A model generated the notes under the pieces. It had not been told where the DNA came from and made no database searches. It saw nothing but the letters and a program-made list of their open reading frames with translations. From the NCBI GenBank assembly GCA_964406705.1, contig CAYOSS010000021.1, forward strand, positions 1 through 23,542: DNA of 23,542 bases, given 5' to 3'. The position numbers were made by a program, and so were the translations under genes. Shown here in pieces: positions 1 through 7,006 of the stretch. Positions within the stretch are counted from its first letter, which is position 1, and every line of letters begins with the position of its first letter. This DNA comes from CAZRRV01 sp964406705. GTDB taxonomy: Bacteria; Bacillota; Clostridia; Oscillospirales; Acutalibacteraceae.

Positions 1-17
1 CCGCGGGGGCCCCTTAT

Positions 18-425
18 GAAAAGCGGACAGAAAAGAAGTTCAGCGCGCCGGCTTAATCCAACGCCGGACACAGGGAGGTTTGGGGGTAGCCGCCACCTGT
101 ACCGTTGCCCCTGTGGTCGCTGACGCGGGGGAAGCCCGGAGATACCCCCGGCGCCGGCTCCGGGACCCCGCCGTATCCATTCCGGGCTTGCCGAGACCGG
201 CACAAAAGGCTCGCAGGTTGGGGCAAGCTCGCCGCTGTCGATTTGGGCTCGGCGCTTCCGGGTAGCTTTTGCCTGCCGGTTCGGGTAGGCTCGTGGGAGT
301 GCAGGAAGCCCCTGCCGGGAAGCTCGGAGGTTCGGCGGCGTGAGGGAGAGCCCGGCTATGTCCGGCAGTTTGCTCCGGCTCCGCCCGTTCCCGAGGGCTT
401 TTTCTCGCTAACGCGAGGTTAGCTT
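18..425 (+). repeat. Long intergenic repeat, copy A
   Basis: First copy of a GC-rich repeat of roughly 300-400 bases. Its first 38 bases (18-55) recur exactly at 627-664. The block at 89-110 recurs exactly, inverted, at 1166-1187. Similarity to the other copies continues in a patchy way through the rest of the unit. The open frames in it are rich in Arg, Gly and Pro, lack ribosome sites and resemble no protein family I know, so I treat it as non-coding. The outer limits are approximate. Confidence 0.7.
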
Positions 426-432
426 ATTTGAT

Positions 433-626
433 TTCCCCAGCGCGGCTGGGGAACGATGTCCGCTTTTCTTCTCTGCACCGGCAGGCACGGCGGTCCCCCT
501 GCCTTTGGCTCCGCCCGTCCCCGTTGGCTTCTTCTTGCTTCGCGGGATAGTTTTCTCGCTTCCCCAGCGCGGCTGGGGAACGGTGTCCGCTTTTCTTCTC
601 TTCGCCGACAGGCGCGGCTGAAAGAA
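433..626 (+). repeat. Two hairpin repeat units spaced by about 130 bases
   Basis: Two units start with the perfect inverted repeat CCCCAGC-GCG-GCTGGGG (435-451 and 562-578). Each continues with a GTCCGCTTTTCTTCTC block. The same unit recurs at the right end of the window, where 572-609 is identical to 23477-23514. Stem bases are conserved while loop bases differ, which suits a structured intergenic repeat (REP-like or small non-autonomous element). I saw no transposase and no target-site duplication. Confidence 0.7.
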
Positions 627-637
627 GAAAAGCGGAC
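585..637. repeat. 15-base perfect inverted repeat
   Basis: GTCCGCTTTTCTTCT at 585-599 pairs with its exact reverse complement at 623-637. The 23-base loop contains a small CGCC-GACA-GGCG stem. The right arm is also part of copy B of the long repeat, so the inverted repeat forms where a hairpin unit meets the long unit. Confidence 0.75.
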
Positions 638-930
638 AGAAAAGAAGTTCAGCGCGCCGGCTTACCTCTACTCCGAATACTGAGAGGTTATGGGGTAGCC
701 GCCACTTGCACGGCGGTCCTTGTGCCTACGAGGGTAGCCCGGGGATCCCGCCAACGCGGGTTCCGGAAGGCTTACCGTATTCATTTGTAGCTTGCCCGTT
801 TGGGGTAGAATCGAGCCTGCCGATTAGGGAGCCGCGCCAGTATACAGCAAGCTCCTGCCGGGGGAGCGCTGCGGCTCACAGATAGCCCGGTGTCGCAGGG
901 GGGGCTTTCTTGGCTCCGCTCCGCCTACCG
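627..930 (+). repeat. Long intergenic repeat, copy B
   Basis: Second direct copy of the repeat at 18-425. Bases 627-664 are identical to 18-55; the rest is diverged but follows the same order of blocks. Its right end runs into the inverted copy C. No gene is supported inside it. Confidence 0.65.
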
Positions 931-1215
931 AGTAGCGCAGCAGCTCGCCCCATACGGGGGCGAGGCTTCCTGCATATCTGCGAGCCCACTCCAACCACTA
1001 AGCAAAAAGCTGCCCCACGAGAGCCGAGTTCAGTTCGACAGTGGCAAGCTCGCCCTGACCACCGAGCCTTTTGCATCCGACTCTGCGCACTACGAATGAA
1101 CACGGCTGGGTCCCGGAACCGGCGTCGGCGGTACCCCCGGGCCTTCCTCGCGAAGCGAACCACAAGGGCAACGGTACAGGTGGCGGCTTCCCCGTAACCA
1201 CCCAGCGGGGGGCGT
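930..1215 (-). repeat. Long intergenic repeat, copy C, inverted
   Basis: Read on the minus strand, this stretch follows copy A. The 22 bases at 1166-1187 are the exact reverse complement of 89-110, and several shorter blocks match in order. Copies B and C therefore face each other. Frames on both strands here look like protein only because of high GC. Limits are approximate. Confidence 0.6.
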
Positions 1216-1312
1216 TACCTGATAGTTCCCGGGAACCACCCTGCTTCTCGCTGCGAGCTGCCGGAACGGACCGGTGAGGGTATAGCGCGTGAGCTCCTTT
1301 TCTTTTGCGAAG

Positions 1313-1375
1313 CTTTTCTTTTACCTCTCTCCCACTCTTCCGGTATAGTGCCGCGGGGAGAGAGGAAAAGAAAAG
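1313..1375. repeat. Long near-perfect inverted repeat
   Basis: The arm at 1313-1333 pairs with 1356-1375 over 20 base pairs with a single bulged A at 1323; the loop is 22 bases. Both arms are pyrimidine or purine rich (CTTTTCTTTT / AAAAGAAAAG). It could act as a two-way transcription stop between the cluster and what lies to the left, or be the end of a repeat element. Confidence 0.6.
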
Positions 1376-1386
1376 CGTCGATAGCT

Positions 1387-1428
1387 AAAGAAAAGCAGGT
1401 CTGTTTCCCTCCCGGTAGGGAACAGACC
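1387..1428 (-). terminator. Likely terminator of the accessory cluster
   Basis: On the minus strand the stem GGTCTGTTCCCT (1428-1417) pairs with AGGGAAACAGACC (1410-1398) with one bulge and a six-base loop. It is followed by the T-rich tail TGCTTTTCTTT. It lies about 130 bases after the stop codon of the last cluster gene, as expected for an intrinsic terminator. The stretch from 1429 to 1555 shows no gene. Confidence 0.55.
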
Positions 1429-1555
1429 GGCTTCCCCTGAACGGGCGGAGCAAGACCGACGGTATCACTAAGTCTCCTTCGCGCAGCGAGAAGAAGCCCC
1501 CCGGCGCCGGGCGAAGCCGAGCAAGCTCCCTCCCCCGCGACCGGCATTCCTCCCC

Positions 1556-2743
1556 TTACCGCACCTCCACCCCCCGCGAGAGGGCGGTGACGAGGTCGTA
1601 GCCGTCCCAAAGAAGGCTAAAATCCATCGCGTGGCCGACGGGGACAATCCTGTCGACGCCGCCCCCCGCGAGCGCCAGGGGGACGAGCCGCTCCCGGTCG
1701 CCGATGTAGGTCAGCGTCTGGCAGCGCTTGTCCGCGCAAAACTCCCGCAGCTCCGCTATATCGGCGCAGTCGTACTCATAGAAGTAGCCGCTGTTCCCCC
1801 GAAAGTCCATCAGCCGGGGGTCGGGGCGCTCCACCGCGACGCGGGTGACGAGATTGTCCTCCCCCGGCAGCAGGCGGCACCCCGGCAGCGCGGCGGCGGC
1901 CTCCAGCGCCAGAGTGAGCTTATCCACCGCGCAGACGGGCGGCATATCGTAAAGCCGGCGGGCGAGGGCGAGGAGCTCCCCCCAGAAGATCTCCTTAGCC
2001 CGCTCCCTCTCCCCGCCCAGCCAGGCGACGAGCCGGGGGCTGCCGCAGGCGTTCTGGTCGATGGCGAAGGTGTCGTTGTAGAAATCGCGGGCCGTCCGCG
2101 CCTTATCGCTCCGGGCAAGGTAGGCGTCGGCGTCTATGACGGCTAAAGAGTACCGGTCGGCGAAGGTTATGTCGAACGAGCGGGCGGGCAGGGGGTTCTC
2201 CCGCACGCGGCGGACCGTCTCGTCCCCTCCCCATATCACGCGCGCGTCGGCGAGGGCGGAAAACTCCGCCGTGGCCGCGCTCTCTCGGGGGTAGCGCACC
2301 ACCACCACATAGGGAGCGAGCTCCGGGCGTTCGCTCAAGGCGGCGTTAAACGCGCGGACAATCAGCCTCGCCTCGGGGAAGTCCCTCGACGGGGCGCGGA
2401 CTATGTTTCGGTTGCCGGAAAGCAGCCCAGCCGCCAACGAGTAGGCGAAGTTCGCCGGGACGTTCCCGGGCGCTATGTGGAACACCGTCCCCCGGCCCAC
2501 TCTCAGCCCGTCCACACGCGAGAACCGCCTTTTTTGCTCTGTCAGCGAGGCTTCCCTCACCCAGAAGGCGAAAGCGAGCGCGGCGGGGTGCTCCTTAGCC
2601 CCCGGGTCGCGCGACAGCAGCTCCCCGACTCGGGAGAGCAGCCCCGTCAGCTCCGGGTCGAACGGGCGGCGGGCGGGGGCGGGCGTACAGAGCAGCTCTC
2701 CGCTCCCGCAGAGGAACTCAACTCCGGCGGGCCCGTTCGGCAT
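1556..2743 (-). CDS. LuxC-like acyl-CoA/acyl-protein reductase, second copy
   Basis: A 395-residue protein of the LuxC family (NAD(P)H-dependent reduction of an enzyme-bound acyl thioester to aldehyde). Visible marks are the cofactor-site segment HIAPGNVP (residues 89-96), the conserved WGGDETVR (171-178) and the probable nucleophile Cys233 in DQNACGSPRL. The start at 2743 is chosen because GGGGAGGAG lies just upstream and the N-terminus fits the paralogue; in-frame residues upstream belong to a repeat array. It is the last gene of the cluster and a paralogue of the gene at 8814-10106. The paired LuxE-like gene ends 340 bases upstream, whereas the first pair overlaps. Substrate unknown; family assignment is secure. 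Confidence 0.9.
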   Translation of the reverse strand: MPNGPAGVEFLCGSGELLCTPAPARRPFDPELTGLLSRVGELLSRDPGAKEHPAALAFAFWVREASLTEQKRRFSRVDGLRVGRGTVFHIAPGNVPANFAYSLAAGLLSGNRNIVRAPSRDFPEARLIVRAFNAALSERPELAPYVVVVRYPRESAATAEFSALADARVIWGGDETVRRVRENPLPARSFDITFADRYSLAVIDADAYLARSDKARTARDFYNDTFAIDQNACGSPRLVAWLGGERERAKEIFWGELLALARRLYDMPPVCAVDKLTLALEAAAALPGCRLLPGEDNLVTRVAVERPDPRLMDFRGNSGYFYEYDCADIAELREFCADKRCQTLTYIGDRERLVPLALAGGGVDRIVPVGHAMDFSLLWDGYDLVTALSRGVEVR

Positions 2744-2788
2744 AAGTGTCTCCTCCCCAATTTCAGATCCCGGTTTCCTCAACGAAAC

Positions 2789-2890
2789 TCAACCCCGGCG
2801 AACCCGTTTAGCATAAGCGTCACCGCTCCTCCCCGATTTCATCTCTCTGTTTCCGCAAGGGAACCCCGCTTCGGCGGGTCCGTTCGGCAT
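2789..2890 (-). other. Mini-ORF of 33 codons inside the junction array (copy 2)
   Basis: It starts MPNGPAEAGF like the neighbouring LuxC-like protein and ends GDAYAKRVRRG like the LuxE-like protein (GDTYAERARRG). A GGGGAAG site precedes the ATG. An 11-codon mini-ORF (MLNGFAGVEFR-stop) begins at 2814 in another frame, directly before the true luxC start. Whether any of these is translated cannot be told from sequence. They are most simply by-products of the tandem duplication, but ribosomes could load here. Confidence 0.4.
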
Positions 2891-2935
2891 AAGTCCCGCT
2901 TCCCCGATTTCAGATCCCGGCTCCCTCAACGAAAC

Positions 2936-3037
2936 TCAACCCCGGCGAGCCCGTTTAGCATAAGCGTCACCGCTCCTCCCCGATTTCGTCTCTCCGTTTC
3001 CGCAAGGGAACCCCGCTTCGGCGGGCCCGTTCGTCAT
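2936..3037 (-). other. Mini-ORF of 33 codons inside the junction array (copy 1)
   Basis: Near-identical to the mini-ORF at 2789-2890. It begins MTNGPAEAGF and ends AYAKRARRG-stop, with GGGGAGGCGG just upstream of the ATG. A second 11-codon mini-ORF (MLNGLAGVEFR-stop) starts at 2961. Preservation of both reading frame and ribosome site in two copies is notable, but 147 is a multiple of three, so duplication alone would keep the frame. Confidence 0.4.
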
Positions 3038-3082
3038 AAGTCCCGCCTCCCCGATTTCAGATCCCGGCTCCCTCAACGAAGC

Positions 3083-4174
3083 TCAACCCCGGCGGGCCCG
3101 TTCGGCGTATGTGTCGCCGCACCCCCTGATTTCCGCGTCGCGAAGCCGCCCGGTCACACTGAAATACTTCCCCCGCCTGCCGCAGGGACAGTCGTCCTCG
3201 CCCAAAAGCGTTCCCTCGTCCTCGGTCAGCAGGCTGTGCCCGGGGTAGGACTCCGGGATAACCGACATCACCTGTATTAGCCCCGGTTCGCCGACGCGGC
3301 ACACGCCGAAGTCCCCCGGGCGGCGGATTATCACGTCGGAAAACACGCCGCAATGGAGATGACCGTACTCGCACTCCATAGAGACCGCCCCCGTCTGCTC
3401 CGCCATCCCGTAGTAATCGTGGGCGCGCTCCAGCCCGCAGACCTCCCTTAAGCGGTCCTTGAACTCGAGCCGGCTGACGAAGAGCGAGGCGAGCTTCTTC
3501 CACCCGCCGCCGTGGATCAGCACCCCGTTTGATAAGTCGAACCGCTCGCCCGCCCCCGCGAGCCGCTCCAGCTCCTTATAGAAATGCTGCCAGACCATAA
3601 AGGTGAAGCCGAACATCAGGAACCGCCGCGAGCCGTGCTCTTCCAAAAAACCTTTCAGCGCCGGGATGTCGAGGGTCATATCGGGCCGCAGGGCGAACAC
3701 CCGGCTCCTCGCGAACACGGAAAAGCCCAATATTCCCGCCCCGCGCGCGGAGAACATATTCCGGTCACGCAGCACCTCGGGCGAGTCGATAACCAGCATC
3801 GGCAGCCGCTCGCCGCCTATGAAGTCCGCCACCGTCCGGGCCAGCGCCTTCTGCTGATTGGCGGCGGTGGCGCGGTCGAGATAGATCCGGCTCACCGCCT
3901 GCCCCGTGGTCCCGGAAGAGGTCACCGTCTTGGCGACGCTCTCCTCCGGCACGGAACGCAGGCTCATCTCCTTGAACAGCCTCACCGGGAGAAACGGCAC
4001 CCGCTCCGGGCATTCGGCGCCGGAGTAGCCCAGCGCTCCCAGCATAGCGGCGTACTCGGGGCAGCGCCCGCGGTGAAGCTCGGTCAGCTCGTTCATACGC
4101 CGGAGCAGTAACTCCCGCTTGGCGGATCTCGCCAAAGAGAACGGCTTTACCGTCAAAAACTCCTCAAACCCCAC
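3083..4174 (-). CDS. LuxE-like acyl-protein synthetase, second copy
   Basis: A 363-residue member of the LuxE family, related to AMP-forming ligases; it activates an acid with ATP and passes the acyl group to a thiol, classically on LuxC. Seen here: nucleotide loop TSSGTTG (85-91), YYGMAEQ (254-260) in the place of the family's acyl-adenylate motif, and a C-terminal DCPCGRRGKY (328-337). The start is GTG at 4174, giving an 11-base overlap with the upstream ligase gene. The last codons (ERARRG) read through what looks like the ancestral start region of the LuxC-like gene, whose ATG is now ACG. Close paralogue at 10090-11169. The name records family only; no bioluminescence genes are present. 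Confidence 0.88.
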   Translation of the reverse strand: MGFEEFLTVKPFSLARSAKRELLLRRMNELTELHRGRCPEYAAMLGALGYSGAECPERVPFLPVRLFKEMSLRSVPEESVAKTVTSSGTTGQAVSRIYLDRATAANQQKALARTVADFIGGERLPMLVIDSPEVLRDRNMFSARGAGILGFSVFARSRVFALRPDMTLDIPALKGFLEEHGSRRFLMFGFTFMVWQHFYKELERLAGAGERFDLSNGVLIHGGGWKKLASLFVSRLEFKDRLREVCGLERAHDYYGMAEQTGAVSMECEYGHLHCGVFSDVIIRRPGDFGVCRVGEPGLIQVMSVIPESYPGHSLLTEDEGTLLGEDDCPCGRRGKYFSVTGRLRDAEIRGCGDTYAERARRG

Positions 4175-5579
4175 GGTACCCCTCCAGCTCCCCGTAAAGC
4201 GTCTTGCCCGCGTCGTTCTTTGGGATTTCGTCTATATGATAGGCGGTAAACGCGGCGGGGTTCAGCCCCAACTCCCGCGACAGGTACTCCTTGGCGTCGC
4301 CCGGCGGGACCTCGCCCGTGACGAAGATTTTCATACGGTCGTCGGTGCCGACACAGGCGGCGTCCGAGGAGAATTTCTCGCGCAGCAGCCGCTCCGCGTC
4401 GTCGAGGCTCACCCGGTTGCCGTAAATCTTGAGAAACCTCTTCTTCCTCCCCACGATGTAGCAGCACCCGTCCCCGTCAAACCGCGCCAAATCCCCCGTG
4501 GGGAGCACCCCGTGCCGCTCGTCGCCCTTGGCGAGATCATCCCGGCTCTCGGCGTAGCCCAAAGTGACATTCTCGCCCTCGTATATAAGCTCGCCCACCG
4601 CGCCGGGCCCGGTGAGCTCTTCGCCGTCCTCTCCGCGCAAGTGAAACTTACCTCCGGGTATGGCGACGCCCACGGAGCCGGGCTTGCTCGCCGCGAGCTC
4701 CGCCGGGAGGTAGGACATCCGCGCCGTCGCCTCGCACGCCCCGTACATCACCACGAAGCGCCGCCCGGTGTCCGCCGCGTACTTCGCGAACTTCTCCTGC
4801 AACGGGACGGGGAGCCTGCCGCCCGCCTGGGTCAGCGTGCGAAGGCTCGGCAGGCTCATCCCGTAAAAACGCATCCTGTCCAGCATCTCGTAGGTGTACG
4901 GCACCCCCGCGAGGGAGGTCGCCCCGCTCTCCCGGAAAAACCTCCAGAACTCCCTCTGCGCGACGCCCTTCTCCGTTAACAGCACCTCGGCCCCCACCGA
5001 GAGGTGGCTGTTAATCACGGAGAGCCCGTAAGTGTAGTTCATCGGCAGCGAGGTAATCGGCCGCTCGTCCCGGTCAAGCTCCAGGTAGCGGGCTATCGCC
5101 TCCGCGTTGGAGGAGATGTTGCGGTAGCTTTGGCGGACGAATTTGGGGCTTCCCGTCGAGCCGGACGTGGTGAGCAGCAGCGCGAGCTCCGGGTAAAGAG
5201 GGGTGTCGTCCCGGTAGCGGGTCTCAAGGAGACTGTACCCCCGCGCGGAGTAGACCCCGCCCATTTCGGCGAAATCGCCCGTTAGGTCGTCGGGCAGCCA
5301 GAGGTAGCGGGGGCGGTACGCGTCCAAAAGCCCGTCCATCAGCCCGCGTTCCATACGCGCGGACAGCATCACCGGGACTATGCCGTGCCTCAGAAAAGAG
5401 ACGTAGCCCAGGACGGAGCCGAGGCTGTTCCGGCAAAGCTGGAACACCAGGCACCTCTCCCCCGCGGCGCCGGCCAAGCTTTCGCCCCCGTCGGCGAGCT
5501 CCCCGTAGGTGAGGGACCCTCCCGCGTCGTCAAGGAACGCCGTCCGCTCGGCGAACTTCCCCGGATCCCGGACTCTCAA
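4164..5579 (-). CDS. AMP-forming acyl ligase (acyl-ACP synthetase-like)
   Basis: A 471-residue adenylate-forming enzyme that would activate a carboxylic acid with ATP and load it on the carrier protein encoded just upstream. Motifs: TTSGSTGSPK (137-146), MYGACEAT (278-285), TGDL (361-364), GRKKRFLKIYG (377-387) and the C-terminal catalytic lysine in NDAGK (Lys459). I choose a TTG start at 5579, whose TTGA overlaps the ACP stop codon by four bases; the same device is used for trpC in this window. An upstream in-frame ATG exists only by running through the ACP gene. Pairs of such a ligase and an ACP occur in surface glycan and flagellin glycosylation loci. The acid is unknown. Confidence 0.85.
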   Translation of the reverse strand: MRVRDPGKFAERTAFLDDAGGSLTYGELADGGESLAGAAGERCLVFQLCRNSLGSVLGYVSFLRHGIVPVMLSARMERGLMDGLLDAYRPRYLWLPDDLTGDFAEMGGVYSARGYSLLETRYRDDTPLYPELALLLTTSGSTGSPKFVRQSYRNISSNAEAIARYLELDRDERPITSLPMNYTYGLSVINSHLSVGAEVLLTEKGVAQREFWRFFRESGATSLAGVPYTYEMLDRMRFYGMSLPSLRTLTQAGGRLPVPLQEKFAKYAADTGRRFVVMYGACEATARMSYLPAELAASKPGSVGVAIPGGKFHLRGEDGEELTGPGAVGELIYEGENVTLGYAESRDDLAKGDERHGVLPTGDLARFDGDGCCYIVGRKKRFLKIYGNRVSLDDAERLLREKFSSDAACVGTDDRMKIFVTGEVPPGDAKEYLSRELGLNPAAFTAYHIDEIPKNDAGKTLYGELEGYRGV

Positions 5580-5815
5580 AACGCGATTCCGTAGTTCGCG
5601 GACAGTATCTCCTTGCCCTTTTCGTAAGAGCTGAGGTCGATGATATCGTCCGTGTCCATCATAATGTCGAACGCGTCCTCCAGCGCCGCTATGAGGCTCA
5701 TATGCCCCACTGAATCCCACGCGGCAATCCCCATATACTCCAAGCCGGGGAGCGCGTCCTCCGCCACGTCGAGCGTCTCGGTGAACGCCTTGTTGTACTT
5801 CTCCAGATTTTCCAT
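5576..5815 (-). CDS. Acyl carrier protein
   Basis: A 79-residue acidic protein with the phosphopantetheine attachment motif WDSVGHMSLI; Ser35 is the expected modified residue. Length and the acidic helix after the serine (ALEDAFDI) fit a dedicated carrier protein. It is directly followed, with a four-base TTGA overlap, by the AMP-forming ligase, which is its likely loading enzyme. The ribosome site (GGAAAGG) is weaker and farther than usual. A TGATATAGT sequence about 30 bases upstream could be an extended -10 element, but I find no -35. The only ACP in the window; the first module has none. Confidence 0.9.
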   Translation of the reverse strand: MENLEKYNKAFTETLDVAEDALPGLEYMGIAAWDSVGHMSLIAALEDAFDIMMDTDDIIDLSSYEKGKEILSANYGIAF

Positions 5816-5915
5816 TGTTAACGCGACCTTTCCGTTTGTTGTCTTACTATATCACTCGCCGCCCGAAAGCGGCGCCGCGAACGTTACAGGGGGGATTTCA
5901 CCCTCCCGGCGTCCT

Positions 5916-6035
5916 CCGCCGTAAAGGGGTCTTGCCGCGCGGACTATCCAATCCGCCGTAAAGGGATCTTGCCGTCGACTGTCACCTTGCCCTTAAACGG
6001 ATTTGCCGTGTCGGCTGTCCCCTCGCCCTTAGAAG
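5916..6035. repeat. 36-base tandem repeats between transketolase C half and ACP
   Basis: Three units (5916-5952, 5953-5988, 5989-6024) and a partial fourth share the pattern CCGCCGTAAAGG-ATCTTGCCG with drift; the partial unit covers the stop codon of the transketolase gene ending at 6029. The period equals 12 codons. In a frame shifted from the stop, the minus strand reads a repeated peptide (KGEGTADTANPF / KGKVTVDGKIPL). It may be a former C-terminal extension or an expanding spacer. Bases 5816-5915 hold a GC-rich hairpin (CGCCGC/GCGGCG) and no gene. Confidence 0.7.
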
Positions 6036-7006
6036 TTTTTCAGCTCTCCCGCTATCCTCTCCGCTATCCGGCGGGGCGACAGACCGGCGTTCTCCTCGGT
6101 GTAGCGGGCGGAGCCGGGGGCGGGGTAGCTGTCGTCTATCCCGAACATCAGCTGCCGGGGCCGCGCCGCCTTACCGCAGTAGTATTCCGCGACGGCGCCG
6201 CCCAATCCCCCGCGCAGCAGGTGATCCTCCACCGTGGCGAGGAGCCGGTAGCCCGTCAGAGAGTCGAGCGTGCCCGTATCGAGCGGGGAAAGGGTATGCA
6301 TATCCACCACTTTGGCGGAAAACCCGGCGGCTTCGAGCTCGGCCGCGGCGTCGAGAGCGTTGCGAACCATATTCCCGCAAGCTATTATCGCCACGTCCTC
6401 CCCCTCGCGGACGGTTTTGGCCCTGCCTATGGTAAAATCCGTATCCTCGGTGTAAACGGGGGGCAGCACCCCGCCCCGCTCACCGGGAAGGCGGATATAC
6501 ACGGGCCCGCGGTGCTTCATCGCCGCTCTGACCGCCGAGTAAACCTCCAGCCCGTCGCAGGGGGAAAGCACCGTCACGCCGGGAATGGCACGCATTACGG
6601 CTATGTCCGGCGGGTTGGTGTGAGAGTAGCCCAGCTTCGGCTCGGCGAGACCGCTCTCCATACCCACCAACTTCACGTCGCGGCCCATAAACCCCATAAA
6701 GTTGCGGACCTGGTCCGCGACACGCGCCGACGCGAACATGGCCCACGAGGTGGCGACCACGGGCTTCCCCGTATAGGAGAGCCCCGCCGCGACCCCCACC
6801 AGATTTTGCTCCGCTATGCCGACGTTCACCAGCCGCTCGGGGTACTTTTCGGCTAACCTGTCGTAGCCCGACGCGTGGCATAGGTCCGCGCTCACGGCGT
6901 AGAAGTCGGTCCCCTCCTCGGCGAGGTCGTAGAGCGCCTGGCCCAGGACTCCCCTCGCCCGCAGCCTCGCGAGGAACCTTATCCCCTTGGAATCAAAGCC
7001 CGTCAA
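6029..7006 (-). CDS. Transketolase-like C-terminal subunit, second copy
   Basis: A 325-residue protein equal to the pyrimidine-binding and C-terminal domains of transketolase, the family in which these are a separate gene. It has GIAEQN (63-68), whose Glu66 should activate the thiamine diphosphate cofactor, and a C-terminal domain with LATVEDHLLRGGLG. It must pair with the N half encoded just upstream to form a working ThDP enzyme. The TTG start at 7006 has GGAGGT eight bases before it and overlaps the N-half gene by 14 bases. The paralogue at 12860-13858 is in the first module. Substrates are not shown by sequence; ketol transfer to an aldehyde made by the LuxC-like enzyme is an inference. 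Confidence 0.9.
   Translation of the reverse strand: MTGFDSKGIRFLARLRARGVLGQALYDLAEEGTDFYAVSADLCHASGYDRLAEKYPERLVNVGIAEQNLVGVAAGLSYTGKPVVATSWAMFASARVADQVRNFMGFMGRDVKLVGMESGLAEPKLGYSHTNPPDIAVMRAIPGVTVLSPCDGLEVYSAVRAAMKHRGPVYIRLPGERGGVLPPVYTEDTDFTIGRAKTVREGEDVAIIACGNMVRNALDAAAELEAAGFSAKVVDMHTLSPLDTGTLDSLTGYRLLATVEDHLLRGGLGGAVAEYYCGKAARPRQLMFGIDDSYPAPGSARYTEENAGLSPRRIAERIAGELKNF

Larger units (their letters stand above)
2741..3110 (-). repeat. Tandem array made from the luxE-luxC junction
   Basis: Alternating units of 71 and 76 bases form a 147-base higher-order repeat. ATG codons (read on the minus strand) stand at 2743, 2814, 2890, 2961 and 3037, with a decayed ACG at 3108. Most ATGs are preceded by GGGGAGGAG or a close relative. 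The two full 147-base copies (2741-2887 and 2888-3034) are about 91 percent identical by eye. The units carry the end of the LuxE-like gene (xYAxRxRRG-stop) and the beginning of the LuxC-like gene (MxNGxAGVEF), so the array arose by tandem duplication of that gene junction. Confidence 0.9.

Noticed and set aside
80..1277. Several 60-105 codon frames in the left flank
   Set aside because: They follow the repeat copies in different frames, and none has a start context or family resemblance.
2741..3110. CRISPR array
   Set aside because: Repeats are contiguous 71/76-base units with no unique spacers, and they contain gene ends and starts.
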